From Agrobacterium sp. a22-2 (GTDB lineage Bacteria > Pseudomonadota > Alphaproteobacteria > Rhizobiales > Rhizobiaceae): a DNA stretch of 64,000 bases. The stretch covers positions 1 through 64,000 of the forward strand of contig NZ_JAAXMM010000020.1 in NCBI RefSeq assembly GCF_012276985.1, written 5' to 3'. The translations under genes and the position numbers were made by a program. This document shows positions 6,842 through 16,569 of this stretch, one piece after another. Below the pieces are notes generated by a model. The model made no database searches, was not told where the DNA came from, and saw only the letters and a program-made list of their open reading frames with translations. Numbering within the stretch: position 1 is the stretch's first letter; every line of letters starts with the position of its first letter.

Positions 6842-8239
6842 ATGGACTATATCTCGACGCGGGGCGAAGCCCCTCACCTCGGCTTCTGCGACGCGCTGAT
6901 GGCCGGCCTTGCCCGCGACGGCGGCCTCTACGTGCCGCGCAAATGGCCGGAGATGAAGAAGAAGGAGATCCGGGCGCTGCGCGGCAAATCCTATCAGGAG
7001 ATCGCCTTTGCGGTGCTGCAACCCTTCGTCGACGGCGAGATCGAGGACGAGGCGCTGCGCGCCATGATCGACGAGGCCTATGCCACCTTCCGCCATCCGG
7101 CCGTGGCGCCGCTCGTGCAGACCGGGCCGAATTCCTATGTGCTGGAACTGTTCCACGGCACGACACTCGCCTTCAAGGATGTCGCCATGCAATTGCTGGC
7201 GCGGCTGATGGACCATGTGCTGACCAAGCGCGGCGAGCGCGCCACGATCGTCGGCGCCACCTCCGGCGACACAGGCGGGGCGGCGATCGACGCCTTTGCC
7301 GGGCGCGAAAGCGTCGACATCTTCATCCTCTTCCCACATGGCAAGGTCTCGCCGGTGCAGCAACGCCAGATGACCTCGTCGAAATCCCCCAACGTGCACG
7401 CGCTGGCGATCGAGGGCAATTTCGACGATTGCCAGGATCTGGTGAAGGCGATGTTCAACGACCAGGCGTTTCGCGACCGCGTCAAGCTGTCGGGCGTCAA
7501 CTCGATCAACTGGGCGCGCATCATGGCGCAGGTGGTCTATTATTTCACCGCCGCCGTGTCGCTGGGCAGCCCGGACCGCAAGGTGTCGTTTACCGTGCCG
7601 ACCGGCAATTTCGGCGATATCTTCGCCGGCTACGTCGCCAGGCAGATGGGCCTGCCGATCGACAAGCTGGTGATCGCCACCAACGAGAACGACATTCTGG
7701 CCCGCACCATGAAAACCGGGCGCTACGAGATGCGCGGCGTCAAGGCCACCACCTCGCCGTCGATGGACATCCAGATCTCGTCGAATTTCGAACGGCTGCT
7801 GTTTGAGGCCGGCGACCGGGACGCCGGCGATATCCGCGCCGCGATGGAAGGGCTGAGGCAATCCGGCTCCTTCGAAATCAAGCCGCATGCGCTGAAAGCG
7901 ATCCGCAAGCTGTTCCGCGCCGGCCGCGCCAGCGAGAAGCAGGTGGCCAAGACGATTCGTGACACATTGGCCGAAACCGGCTACCTTCTCGATCCGCACA
8001 GCGCGGTTGGCGTCTTCGTTGCAGGAAAGCACGAGAAGGCGGCAAGCCCGATGGTCACGCTCGCGACAGCCCATCCGGCGAAATTCCCGGCGGCCGTAAA
8101 ATCCGCCTGCGGTATTGACCCGGCGCTTCCGACGTGGCTTGCTGATCTGATGGACAGGGAGGAGCGCTTCGAAATTCTGGCACCCGAGCTTAAAACCGTC
8201 GAAACCTTTGTCGGCGATCATGCCCGGGCCTGTAATTGA
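6842..8239 (+). CDS. thrC: Threonine synthase
   Basis: A 465-residue PLP enzyme converting O-phosphohomoserine to threonine, the last step of threonine synthesis. The PLP lysine fits K112 in HGTTLAFKD; the phosphate-binding loop is GATSGDTGGAA and a later motif is PTGNFGDIFAG. Length and the N-terminus DYISTRG fit the long fungal/proteobacterial class. The start at 6842 has AGGG seven bases upstream, better than the in-frame ATG nine bases earlier. The M16 protease gene follows after 20 bases in one operon; thrB is found separately at 20 kb. Confidence 0.96.
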   Translation: MDYISTRGEAPHLGFCDALMAGLARDGGLYVPRKWPEMKKKEIRALRGKSYQEIAFAVLQPFVDGEIEDEALRAMIDEAYATFRHPAVAPLVQTGPNSYVLELFHGTTLAFKDVAMQLLARLMDHVLTKRGERATIVGATSGDTGGAAIDAFAGRESVDIFILFPHGKVSPVQQRQMTSSKSPNVHALAIEGNFDDCQDLVKAMFNDQAFRDRVKLSGVNSINWARIMAQVVYYFTAAVSLGSPDRKVSFTVPTGNFGDIFAGYVARQMGLPIDKLVIATNENDILARTMKTGRYEMRGVKATTSPSMDIQISSNFERLLFEAGDRDAGDIRAAMEGLRQSGSFEIKPHALKAIRKLFRAGRASEKQVAKTIRDTLAETGYLLDPHSAVGVFVAGKHEKAASPMVTLATAHPAKFPAAVKSACGIDPALPTWLADLMDREERFEILAPELKTVETFVGDHARACN

Positions 8240-8259
8240 GACGCGCAGAAAGACGGAAC

Positions 8260-9558
8260 ATGAATGTTGAGTGCACCCGGTTGCCTTCCGGGCTGACGGT
8301 CGTAACCGAGCATATGCCGCATCTCGAAAGCGTGGCGCTCGGAACCTGGATCAAATCCGGCGCCCGGGACGAAACGGACTCAGAACACGGCATTGCCCAC
8401 CTTCTCGAGCACATGGCCTTCAAGGGGACGCGTTCGCGCACGGCCCGCCAGATCGCCGAGGAAATCGAGAATGTCGGCGGCGAACTGAACGCTGCCACCT
8501 CCACCGAGACCACGGCCTATTATGCCCGGGTTCTCAAGGAAAATGTCAGCCTGTCCGTCGATATCCTCGCCGATATCCTGACGGATTCGGAATTCGACGA
8601 GGACGAGCTCGTCCGCGAAAAGCATGTCATCCTGCAGGAAATCGGCGCTGCCAACGACACGCCCGACGACGTGGTGTTCGACCGGTTTTCCGAGACAGCC
8701 TTTGCCGGACAGACGCTCGGCCGTTCGATCCTCGGCACGCCGGAAACGGTGAATTCCTTTTCCAGCGACGAGATCCGCGCCTATCTCGCCCGCAATTACA
8801 CCACGGACCGGATGTTCGTGGTGGCGGCCGGTGCCGTCGACCACGACAGCTTCGTCAAGCAGGTCGAGCAGCGCTTTTCGACGCTGCGCCAGAAGCCGGA
8901 AGCCTCGCCTCTGGTCACCGCCGCCCGTTATACCGGCGGCGATATCCGCGAGAAGCGCGACCTGATGGATGCGCAATTGCTGATCGGCTTCGAGGGCCGC
9001 GCCTATCATGCGCGCGACTTCTACTGCTCGCAGATTCTCGCCAATATCCTCGGCGGCGGCATGTCCTCGCGGCTGTTCCAGGAAGTGCGGGAGTTTCGCG
9101 GCCTTTGTTATTCAGTCTATGCCTTCCACTGGGGTTTTTCCGACACCGGCATCTTCGGCATCCATGCCGCGACCGGCGGAGAGAACCTACCCGAACTGCT
9201 GCCGGTGATCATTGACGAGTTGCGCAAATCCTCCGACAAGATCGAGCAGCAGGAAATCGAGCGCTCGCGCGCCCAGATCCGCGCGCAATTGCTGATGGGC
9301 CAGGAAAGCCCGGCGGCGCGTGCCGGCCAGATCGCCCGACAGATGATGCTCTATGGCCGACCGATCTCCAATCCGGAGCTGATGGAACGGCTGGAAAGCA
9401 TCACCGTCGACCGCCTGACCGACCTTGCCGGCCGGCTGTTCTTCGACACGGCGCCGACGCTTTCGGCGATCGGTCCGGTCGAACAGCTGGCGCCGATGCA
9501 CAATATTGTCGGCGCGCTGACGGCAGGGACCGCCAAGGCAATGAAGGCGGCGGGCTGA
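8260..9558 (+). CDS. M16-family zinc metallopeptidase (mitochondrial processing peptidase-like)
   Basis: A 432-residue peptidase. The inverted zinc motif HLLEH is at residues 47-51, within GIAHLLEHMAFKGT. The distal glutamate region (EKHVILQEIGAANDTPDD) and the glycine-rich substrate loop ILGGGMSSRLFQEVRE are present, so it should be active. Bacterial relatives are the single-chain ancestors of the mitochondrial processing peptidase beta subunit; their substrate is poorly known. It sits directly behind thrC, a common alphaproteobacterial arrangement. Confidence 0.93.
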   Translation: MNVECTRLPSGLTVVTEHMPHLESVALGTWIKSGARDETDSEHGIAHLLEHMAFKGTRSRTARQIAEEIENVGGELNAATSTETTAYYARVLKENVSLSVDILADILTDSEFDEDELVREKHVILQEIGAANDTPDDVVFDRFSETAFAGQTLGRSILGTPETVNSFSSDEIRAYLARNYTTDRMFVVAAGAVDHDSFVKQVEQRFSTLRQKPEASPLVTAARYTGGDIREKRDLMDAQLLIGFEGRAYHARDFYCSQILANILGGGMSSRLFQEVREFRGLCYSVYAFHWGFSDTGIFGIHAATGGENLPELLPVIIDELRKSSDKIEQQEIERSRAQIRAQLLMGQESPAARAGQIARQMMLYGRPISNPELMERLESITVDRLTDLAGRLFFDTAPTLSAIGPVEQLAPMHNIVGALTAGTAKAMKAAG

Positions 9559-9729
9559 GTTTTTCCACTCGATACGGTGCTGCCCGCATCCGATGGGCAC
9601 GCCTATCCCCTTGAATTGCGGAGGCTTTGCCGCTTGTACGGCCATGGTTTTACGCTAATGTGGGCCAAGGGGATTTCAAAAAGCAAACGGCAGCGCGGCG
9701 CCTGACCGGACTTTGCCAGGGGTTGGCTG

Positions 9730-10344
9730 ATGGCACGATCGGTTTTTGGGTTTCTGTCCCGACATCCGGACAAGCCGGAGATAGGCGACGACCGGCATTT
9801 TCTGCGGCTGCCGCGCAACTCCGACTATCGTCAATGGTACAAGCTGCGCTCGGAGAGCCGGCAATTCCTGCAGCCGTGGGAGCCGACATGGCGTGCCGAC
9901 GAACTGACCGAAAGCGCCTTCCGCACCCGCGTCAACCGCAATGCCCAGGAATATTCCTGTGGACTGGCGGTGCCTCTGCTGCTCTTCCGTCGCGAGGACG
10001 AGGCGCTGCTCGGCGGCCTGACCATCGGGCTGATCCGCAGGGGTGCGGCGCAATGCTGCATGATCGGCTATTGGATGGGCGAGCGTTTTGCCGGTCAGGG
10101 CCATATGTTTGCCGCACTTCAATTGGCAATTCCGTACATGTTCCGGGAACTTGAGTTGCACCGGATCGAAGCAGCCTGTATTCCAGACAACGAAAAGAGC
10201 ATACGGCTGCTGGAGCGAGCCGGTTTTCAGCGGGAAGGTCTTTTGCGGGATTATCTGAACATCAACGGCCAGTGGCGGGATCACGCGATCTTTTCCCGGT
10301 TGGCCGAACCGACGGCCGGCCGCGGGAAACCAGCGTCCCCATGA
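9730..10344 (+). CDS. GNAT-family N-acetyltransferase, RimJ/RimL-like
   Basis: A 204-residue enzyme with the GNAT fold: substrate strand HFLRLPRNSDYRQWYKLRSES near the N-terminus, acetyl-CoA pyrophosphate loop GYWMGERFAGQGHMFAAL, and the C-terminal HRIEAACIPDNEKSIRLLERAGFQREGLLRDY characteristic of the RimJ group, which acetylates ribosomal protein N-termini or other amines. The stop overlaps the ATG of the following GGDEF-EAL gene (ATGA), so the two are co-translated, which is unusual company for RimJ. Confidence 0.88.
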   Translation: MARSVFGFLSRHPDKPEIGDDRHFLRLPRNSDYRQWYKLRSESRQFLQPWEPTWRADELTESAFRTRVNRNAQEYSCGLAVPLLLFRREDEALLGGLTIGLIRRGAAQCCMIGYWMGERFAGQGHMFAALQLAIPYMFRELELHRIEAACIPDNEKSIRLLERAGFQREGLLRDYLNINGQWRDHAIFSRLAEPTAGRGKPASP

Positions 10345-13253
10345 CGCACGCTCACAGACTGCACGGCGCATCGCGCCGCCTGGCGGCCGCGATGCTGGCC
10401 ATCACCCTTTGCGCCCTCGCCTTGCTGGCCGCAGCGCCGGCCTTTGCCGCCGAGCCGGTGAAGATCGCCCGCGACGACACGGCGCTGGACCTCACCGCCA
10501 CCACGGAAATCTATTCCAACCAGGGCGAGGCCTTCCAGGTCTCGACGGCGCCCGGCGCCGACGGCATCCGTCGCCGCATCGAGGTTCGTGCCAGTTCGGA
10601 CCGCCACCAGGGCGACTGGGCGGTGTTTGCGCTCGCCAATGTGTCGGAAGAGCAGCTGGAGCGCGTCATCGTCGCGCCGCATTTCCGGCTGGCCAATTCC
10701 AAGATGTTCTGGCCCGATCTCGGCTCGCAGCGCATCATCGCCATCACGCCGAGCGAAGGGTTCGCGCTCGATCGGCTGCCGAGCGAAGAGGCTGATGTGT
10801 TTCGCATCACGCTCAATCCAGGTTCGGTGATCACCTTCGTGGCGGAGCTTGCCACCCCCACCCTGCCGCAGATCTATCTCTGGGAGCCTGACGCCTACAA
10901 GGATACGGTCAACGCCTTCACGCTCTATCGCGGCATCGTGCTCGGCATTGCCGGCCTGCTGGCGGTGTTCCTGACCATCCTGTTCGTGGTCAAGGGCACG
11001 TCCATGCTGCCGGCGGCCGCGGCCCTTGCCTGGGCAGTGCTCGCTTACATCTGCGTCGACTTCGGCTTTCTCGGCAAGCTGATCAGCGTCACCTCCAGCG
11101 ACGCGCGCATATGGCGGGCTGGCGCGGAAGTGGCGCTCGCCTCGAGCCTGGTCATCTTCCTCTTCACCTATCTCAACCTCAACCGTTGGCATGCGCATCT
11201 GGGCTATGCCACCTTTGCCTGGGTTCTGGGCCTCGGTTTGCTGTTCGGCGTCGCCATCTACGATCCGTCGATCGCGTCGGGCATCGCCCGGCTGTCCTTC
11301 GGCCTGACGGCCACCGCCGGCATCGTGCTGATCATCTATCTCGGCTTCAACCGCTACGATCGGGCGATCCTGCTGGTGCCGACCTGGGCGCTGATCATCG
11401 TCTGGCTGTTCGGCGGTTGGCTGACGGTGACCGGCCAGCTCGACAACGACATCATCCAGCCGGCCCATGGCGGCGGTCTGGTGCTGATCGTGCTTCTGAT
11501 CGGCTTCACCGTCATGCAGCACGCCTTTGCCGGCGGCGCCTACCAGCAGGGCCTGTTCTCCGATCTGGAGCGCCAATCGCTGGCGCTGACCGGAGCCGGC
11601 GACACCGTCTGGGACTGGGACGTGGCGCGCGACCGGGTGATCACCATTCCCGACATGTCGATCCGCCTCGGTCTCTCGCAGGGCACGATGCACGGGCCGG
11701 TGCGCAACTGGCTGCCGCGTCTGCATCCCGACGACCGCGACCGGTTTCGCGCCACGCTCGACGTGCTGCTCGAACACCGCAAGGGCCGCCTCAACCACGA
11801 ATTCCGCATTCGCGCCGAAGACGGCCATTTCCACTGGCTGCAGATCCGCGCCCGGCCGGTGCTGGGCTCGAACGGCGAAGTCATTCGCTGCGTCGGCACG
11901 ATCATCGACGTGACCGAACACAAGAACACCATCGACCGGCTGCTGCAGGATGCGATGACCGACAACCTGACGGGCCTGCCGAACCGGGAAGTGTTTCTCG
12001 ACCGGCTGCAATCGGTGCTGGCGCTCGCGCCGGCCGGCGACACGCTGCGCCCGACGGTGATGGCGATCGACATCGACCGCTACAAGCAGGTCAACGACAC
12101 GCTCGGCATTTCGGCCGGCGACAATATCCTGATCGCGCTGACGCGTCGGCTGCGCCGCCTTTTGAAGCCGCAGGACACGCTGGCGCGGCTGTCGGGCGAC
12201 CAGTTCGGCCTGATCCTGGTTTCTGAGCGCGACCCGTCCAAGGTGGCCGATTTCGCCGATGCGGTCAGCAAGGCGATCATGGTGCCGATCAATTTCGCCA
12301 ATCGCGAGATCATCCTGACCGCCTCGATCGGGCTGGTGTCCTGGGTCGACCAGCAGGAGAGCGCTGCCGGCCTTCTGTCGGATGCGGAACTGGCGATGTA
12401 CCGGGCCAAACGGGCCGGCGGCAACCGCGTCGAACCGTTCCGCCCGGCCTTCCGCGGCACCGGCACGGACCGGCTGCAGCTGGAAACGGATCTGCGCCGC
12501 GCCATCGAGCGGCAGGAACTGTCGATGGCCTACCAGCCGATCGTCAATCTCGAAGGCGGCGAGATTGCCGGCTTCGAGGCGCTGATGCGCTGGGACCATC
12601 CCAAGCGCGGCACCATTCCGCCGTCGGAATTCATTCCGATCGCCGAAATGTCCGATCTCATCGAGCCGCTTGGCATGTTTGCGCTGGAACGCGCCACCAG
12701 CGACCTGATGGACTGGGAGCGGCACACCGCCGAGATGCCGATCTTCGTGTCGATCAACCTGTCGAGTGCGCAGCTGCTCAACAACGAACTGTTCAACGAC
12801 GTGCGCGCCATGCTGTCGAAAACCCAGTGCGACCCGAAGCGGCTGAAGCTGGAACTGACCGAGACCATGGTCATGGAAAATCCGGAACAGGCCCGACTGG
12901 TGCTGGGCAAGCTGAAAGAAACCGGCATCAGCCTGGCGCTCGACGATTTCGGCACCGGCTATTCGTCGCTGGCCTATCTCACCCGCTTCCCCTTCGACAC
13001 GATCAAGCTCGACCGGGCGCTGGTGGCCGACCGCAGCGACAAACGCGCCATCCTGCTGCGCTCGATCATCTCCATGGCACGCGACATGGACATGGAGGTG
13101 GTGGCCGAGGGGATAGAGACGGAAGAGGATTCTGCCGAACTCCTGAAAATGGGCTGCCGCCTCGGCCAAAGCTACCTGTTCGGCGCCCCCGTCGGCACCG
13201 AGACCGTGCAGAAGATGTTGAAGGAACGCTATCCGAAGGTGAAGCGGGCGTAA
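10341..13253 (+). CDS. Membrane PAS-GGDEF-EAL cyclic-di-GMP signalling protein
   Basis: A 970-residue protein: signal peptide to about residue 33 (APAFA), periplasmic domain, about six or seven membrane helices from roughly 195 to 400, a PAS/PAC domain near 430-535, GGDEF about 540-705 and EAL about 720-965. The GGDEF signature reads SGDQF, so cyclase activity is doubtful. The EAL side keeps FEALMRW, ELTET, DDFGTG, KLD and VVAEGIET, so it is probably a working c-di-GMP phosphodiesterase. The start at 10341 follows the GNAT gene by ATGA overlap and restores the signal peptide. Confidence 0.93.
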   Translation: MTHAHRLHGASRRLAAAMLAITLCALALLAAAPAFAAEPVKIARDDTALDLTATTEIYSNQGEAFQVSTAPGADGIRRRIEVRASSDRHQGDWAVFALANVSEEQLERVIVAPHFRLANSKMFWPDLGSQRIIAITPSEGFALDRLPSEEADVFRITLNPGSVITFVAELATPTLPQIYLWEPDAYKDTVNAFTLYRGIVLGIAGLLAVFLTILFVVKGTSMLPAAAALAWAVLAYICVDFGFLGKLISVTSSDARIWRAGAEVALASSLVIFLFTYLNLNRWHAHLGYATFAWVLGLGLLFGVAIYDPSIASGIARLSFGLTATAGIVLIIYLGFNRYDRAILLVPTWALIIVWLFGGWLTVTGQLDNDIIQPAHGGGLVLIVLLIGFTVMQHAFAGGAYQQGLFSDLERQSLALTGAGDTVWDWDVARDRVITIPDMSIRLGLSQGTMHGPVRNWLPRLHPDDRDRFRATLDVLLEHRKGRLNHEFRIRAEDGHFHWLQIRARPVLGSNGEVIRCVGTIIDVTEHKNTIDRLLQDAMTDNLTGLPNREVFLDRLQSVLALAPAGDTLRPTVMAIDIDRYKQVNDTLGISAGDNILIALTRRLRRLLKPQDTLARLSGDQFGLILVSERDPSKVADFADAVSKAIMVPINFANREIILTASIGLVSWVDQQESAAGLLSDAELAMYRAKRAGGNRVEPFRPAFRGTGTDRLQLETDLRRAIERQELSMAYQPIVNLEGGEIAGFEALMRWDHPKRGTIPPSEFIPIAEMSDLIEPLGMFALERATSDLMDWERHTAEMPIFVSINLSSAQLLNNELFNDVRAMLSKTQCDPKRLKLELTETMVMENPEQARLVLGKLKETGISLALDDFGTGYSSLAYLTRFPFDTIKLDRALVADRSDKRAILLRSIISMARDMDMEVVAEGIETEEDSAELLKMGCRLGQSYLFGAPVGTETVQKMLKERYPKVKRA

Positions 13254-13305
13254 GGGCTGCTCACGTTGCCCAATCAATCAGGGATACCGGTGCAATAGAG
13301 CTTCG

Positions 13306-13743
13306 ATGGAGGCAAATATGTCGGACTATCGCGATGTCTGGACAGATGCAGACTTTCCCGACATGGGTTGGCATGACGCATGTGTCTACTCCTTGTCCTT
13401 CCCACAAGCCAACCAATCGGTGACGTTTGATATCGACTACATTTTCAAATGGTATTGGGAGGGCGAAATGGTACGAGGGTGGGATGTTGCCCCATGCACT
13501 CTTGAGTTCAGAAACGTGTTTGACTTGAAAATCGCCCTGTCGTGGGAAGATCAGGGCGACACGACAATCCAGAACATTACCCGCAACAACTGTCGGCCAA
13601 CTTCGAACAAAGAACTGACTATCTGGGACTACGTCGTCGAACTTGACGTGGGGCACCTCACCTTTAGCGCCACCGGCTATACACAAACCTCTCGGATGCG
13701 ACCCGTATTTTCAACCTCGCAGTCTCTACCGCGAGAGGCGTAA
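13306..13743 (+). CDS. Hypothetical protein, conserved WHD-type
   Basis: A soluble 145-residue protein rich in aromatic and acidic residues, with MGWHDACVYSLSF near residue 20 and FDIDYIFKWYW near residue 41. I recall similar WHD...DIDYI proteins as scattered hypotheticals, some near toxin-immunity loci, but assign no function. An in-frame ATG at 13318 (MSDYRD) may be the true start. Base composition is clearly lower in GC than its neighbours, and it sits between the EAL gene and a repeat cluster, which fits recent arrival. Confidence 0.7.
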   Translation: MEANMSDYRDVWTDADFPDMGWHDACVYSLSFPQANQSVTFDIDYIFKWYWEGEMVRGWDVAPCTLEFRNVFDLKIALSWEDQGDTTIQNITRNNCRPTSNKELTIWDYVVELDVGHLTFSATGYTQTSRMRPVFSTSQSLPREA

Positions 13744-14082
13744 CCTACCTAATGTGGCATCTGACCTAACGGACCTCAGGTCGCTGAGCGAGCCGGGATG
13801 ACGGAGCTTGTGGGGCCGACCTACACATTCGATCGATTTGCTCTCGAGCGTCAGCCCCTCATCCCCGGCGCAACGCGTTGCGCCTGACCTGCCGGCACCT
13901 TCTCCCCGCAGGCGGGGAGAAGGGACTATGACGCAGCCGTCCACTTGCCTCGTACCCTACGACATCCTTCGGCGATACCAATGGGGCACGTCCCCTCGCC
14001 CCGCCTGCGGGGAGAGGGTTAGGGTGAGGGGCAAGGCTGGCTAACCAAGGCTAGCTAACCGCCACCCGATCATTCGTCCCCC
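13744..14082. repeat. Cluster of palindromic intergenic repeats
   Basis: 339 bases without a gene. One hairpin, CTTCTCCCCGC-AG-GCGGGGAGAAG, sits at about 13898-13922. A second C/G-rich element, with CCCCGCCTGCGGGGAGAGGG and a GGGTTAGGGTGAGGGGC tail, lies at about 13990-14034. They resemble the widespread short palindromes found between genes in rhizobia and relatives and may also end transcription of the converging genes. Confidence 0.6.
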
Positions 14083-14718
14083 TCACGTCCTCTGAAATGC
14101 CACATGCAGGCCGAGGCCGACGAGGATGGCGCCGCCGGCGCGTTGTAGGTTGCGCTGCAGGGAGGAGATGCGCGACAGGCGCGATGTGATGAGGCCGGCG
14201 GCAAGCACGCAGACCACGTCGGCAAAAGAGAACATCAGGTTGACGGCGGTTCCGAGAATCAGGAACTGCAGCCAGACCGGAAAACTGGCGCCGGCATCGA
14301 CGAATTGCGGCAGGAAGGCTAAAAAGAAGATCGCCGTCTTGGGGTTCAGCACCTCGACGGCGATACTTTCCAGGAAAGCGCGGCTGGCGGATTTTGGCGA
14401 AAGGACCGGCACCTGCCCCGGTTCCTGCTGACCGCGGCTGCGGAACATGCGGATGCCGAGGAAGATCAGATAGGCGGCGCCGGCCAGTTTCACCGCCAGA
14501 TAGAGCACCGGCACCAGATGAAACAGGATCGACAGGCCGGCGGCGGCGGCAATGACATGGGCATAGCAGCCGAGATGAATGCCGAGCGTCGCCATCAGCC
14601 CGGCGCGACGGTCGGCCGCCAGCGTGCGCGCCGCGACATAAAGCATGGCCGGCCCCGGAATGAAGGCGAACACCGCCGTGGTCAGGAAAAAGGCGAGCAG
14701 CAGATCGGTGGAGGGCAT
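14083..14718 (-). CDS. LysE/RhtB-family amino-acid exporter
   Basis: A 211-residue inner-membrane protein with six predicted helices. It has the family N-terminal FIPGPAMLYV motif and the LAGAAYLIFLGIRMFRS helix, followed by the VEVLNPKTAIFFLAFLPQFV signature. Relatives export lysine, threonine or homoserine lactones; the substrate is not evident. It is monocistronic, converging with the hypothetical gene at 13.3 kb. Confidence 0.9.
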   Translation of the reverse strand: MPSTDLLLAFFLTTAVFAFIPGPAMLYVAARTLAADRRAGLMATLGIHLGCYAHVIAAAAGLSILFHLVPVLYLAVKLAGAAYLIFLGIRMFRSRGQQEPGQVPVLSPKSASRAFLESIAVEVLNPKTAIFFLAFLPQFVDAGASFPVWLQFLILGTAVNLMFSFADVVCVLAAGLITSRLSRISSLQRNLQRAGGAILVGLGLHVAFQRT

Positions 14719-14872
14719 CGGGTTTCTCGGCTTTCAGGGGACGGTTGCGCGGCACGGTCCTGCCACCCTAGCGATCCCGTGAAAAAACGCCAGAGGGCGT
14801 GGAGACGCCGAACCCGCCGACCTGTTCCGTTAAGGTGGGACCAGTCAGACGTGTCCAGTCAAGTGCGCCCCG

Positions 14873-15478
14873 TCAGGCGTGGCCGGCATCCATCGACAGC
14901 ATGGCGGGGCTGACGCCCATCCGCGCCAGGGCGCGCTCGTATTTGCTGTCGAGGCCGCGATCGAAGATCAGGTCCTCGGAAGCCGGGCAATTGAGCCAGC
15001 CATTGCCGGCGATTTCCGCTTCCAGCTGCCCTGCCCCCCAGCCGGCATAACCCAGCATCATAGTGGCGCGGCGCGGGCCGCGGCCGGCGGAAATGGCGCG
15101 CACGATATCGAGCGTGGCGGTCAGCGAAATGTCGTCGCTGACCGGTATGCTGCTGTCGCTCAGGTAATCGTCGGAATGCAGCACGAAGCCGCGGCCGCTT
15201 TCCACCGGGCCGCCGCACTGGATGGGGAAATCACGGGCGCGCTCCGGCAGCATGATAGCGTCCTGCCGGTCGATCAGCTTCAGATGCTGCAGCACATCGG
15301 CGAAGGAGACCGGCTGCGAGCGGTTGATGATGAAACCCATGGCGCCGGCCGGCGAATGGGCGCAGACATAGATCACCGTGCGATGAAAATTGCTGTCGGC
15401 CATGCCGGGCATGGCGATCAGGAACTGACCGTCGAGAAATCCCCGTTCGCGGTCTGCCGTTAAGGTCGAAAAAACCAT
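14873..15478 (-). CDS. YqgE/AlgH family protein (DUF179)
   Basis: A 201-residue protein with all family hallmarks: FLDGQFLIAMPGMADSNF near residue 14, VIYVCAHSPAGAMGFIINR, FPIQCGGPVESGRGFVLHS, and RATMMLGYAGWGAGQLEAE before the C-terminal LDSKYERALARMG. The family is widespread and its role is unsettled. It is divergent from the DsbD-alpha-like gene, an arrangement seen in other rhizobia. Confidence 0.93.
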   Translation of the reverse strand: MVFSTLTADRERGFLDGQFLIAMPGMADSNFHRTVIYVCAHSPAGAMGFIINRSQPVSFADVLQHLKLIDRQDAIMLPERARDFPIQCGGPVESGRGFVLHSDDYLSDSSIPVSDDISLTATLDIVRAISAGRGPRRATMMLGYAGWGAGQLEAEIAGNGWLNCPASEDLIFDRGLDSKYERALARMGVSPAMLSMDAGHA

Positions 15479-15644
15479 GGTGCCTCCCGCTCTCAGCCTT
15501 GACTACGGCCTGGCAGCACCTTGCCACCGGCGTGTTTGCTCTCTTCAAAGATGGGGCATAGTGGCCGATCAATCAACTGAAAATGATAAAGAACGCAAAA
15601 GCGTGACTGGCCGGCGGCCGGCCTTTGGGTTAAATCCAGCCCCC

Positions 15645-16490
15645 ATGAAAAGCCTCGCCCTGCTCTGGTCCCGCCATGCCCTTGCCCTGCCGCTCGTCGC
15701 TGCAGTGCTGCTCATCCTGCCGACCGGCAGCCGCGCCGCGGTGTCGGACTGGGCGAGCAACGAGGGCGGCCGGATGCGGCTGGTCGTGCTGGATGCCGAT
15801 GCCAAGGGCAACCGCCCGGCCGTACTGCAGATCGAGCCCAATCCCGGCTGGACCACCTATTGGCGCGAGCCCGGCGACAGCGGCATTCCGCCGTCCATTA
15901 CCTTTGCGCCGGGCAGCCCGTTCGGCCTTGCCTCGCTGTCCTTTCCCGTGCCGAAACGACTCGACAGCGGAGAGGTACGCGACATCGGCTATGATGCGGC
16001 CGTCAGCCTGCCGATGGTGCTGTCGGGGCCTATCTCCCAGGCGCCGCCGGCGCTGGACGCAACCGTCTTCATCGGCCTGTGCCGCAATATCTGCATTCCG
16101 TTCCAGGCAGAGCTCACCGTCACCCTGTCGCCGGCGACGACAACCAGTGCCGAGGAAACGGCGATCCAGACCGCGGCGCTGGCCCGCCTTCCGGAGGCAC
16201 CCTCGGCGGATTTCGCCGTGACCAGTTTTGCGATGGCCGAGGATTTGAAGCAGTTGCGGCTGGACCTGATGCTGCCCAAGGGCGCCGGGGAGCGCCCGCA
16301 AATCATGGTAACCGGGCCGAACGGCTATGTCTTTACCGAGTATGCCGCGGCGTCCGCCGGCGACGGCCGGCTGACGGTCGACCTGCCGATCGCCAAGCTG
16401 CCGCGCCATTATTCCATCGCAGCCAAGACCTGGCAGGTGCTGGTGATATCGGGCAAGCGAGCCATGGAAAGCCCGCTTGCCTTTGACTAA
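15645..16490 (+). CDS. DsbD-alpha-like exported protein
   Basis: A 281-residue protein with a signal peptide (about residues 1-29). The N-terminal domain resembles the periplasmic alpha domain of the thiol transporter DsbD: PGWTTYWREPGDSGIPP near residue 66 and the two-cysteine motif LCRNICIPF near residue 144. The membrane and thioredoxin domains of DsbD are missing, so it is a stand-alone periplasmic redox or chaperone module. The start at 15645 was chosen because it begins the signal peptide. Confidence 0.8.
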   Translation: MKSLALLWSRHALALPLVAAVLLILPTGSRAAVSDWASNEGGRMRLVVLDADAKGNRPAVLQIEPNPGWTTYWREPGDSGIPPSITFAPGSPFGLASLSFPVPKRLDSGEVRDIGYDAAVSLPMVLSGPISQAPPALDATVFIGLCRNICIPFQAELTVTLSPATTTSAEETAIQTAALARLPEAPSADFAVTSFAMAEDLKQLRLDLMLPKGAGERPQIMVTGPNGYVFTEYAAASAGDGRLTVDLPIAKLPRHYSIAAKTWQVLVISGKRAMESPLAFD

Positions 16491-16569
16491 GGCAAATCTA
16501 TAGTCGCTGGCGACAAGGCCTGCGGAGCCCCGCCGGCCGATCAGCGTTTGTTTTTTTGAGGAGAGCCCC

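Noticed and set aside
10281..13277. 998-codon minus-strand frame opposite the PAS-GGDEF-EAL gene
   Set aside because: Composition is dominated by His, Gln, Arg and Gly with no domain; it is the antisense shadow of a high-GC gene that has clear domains on the plus strand.
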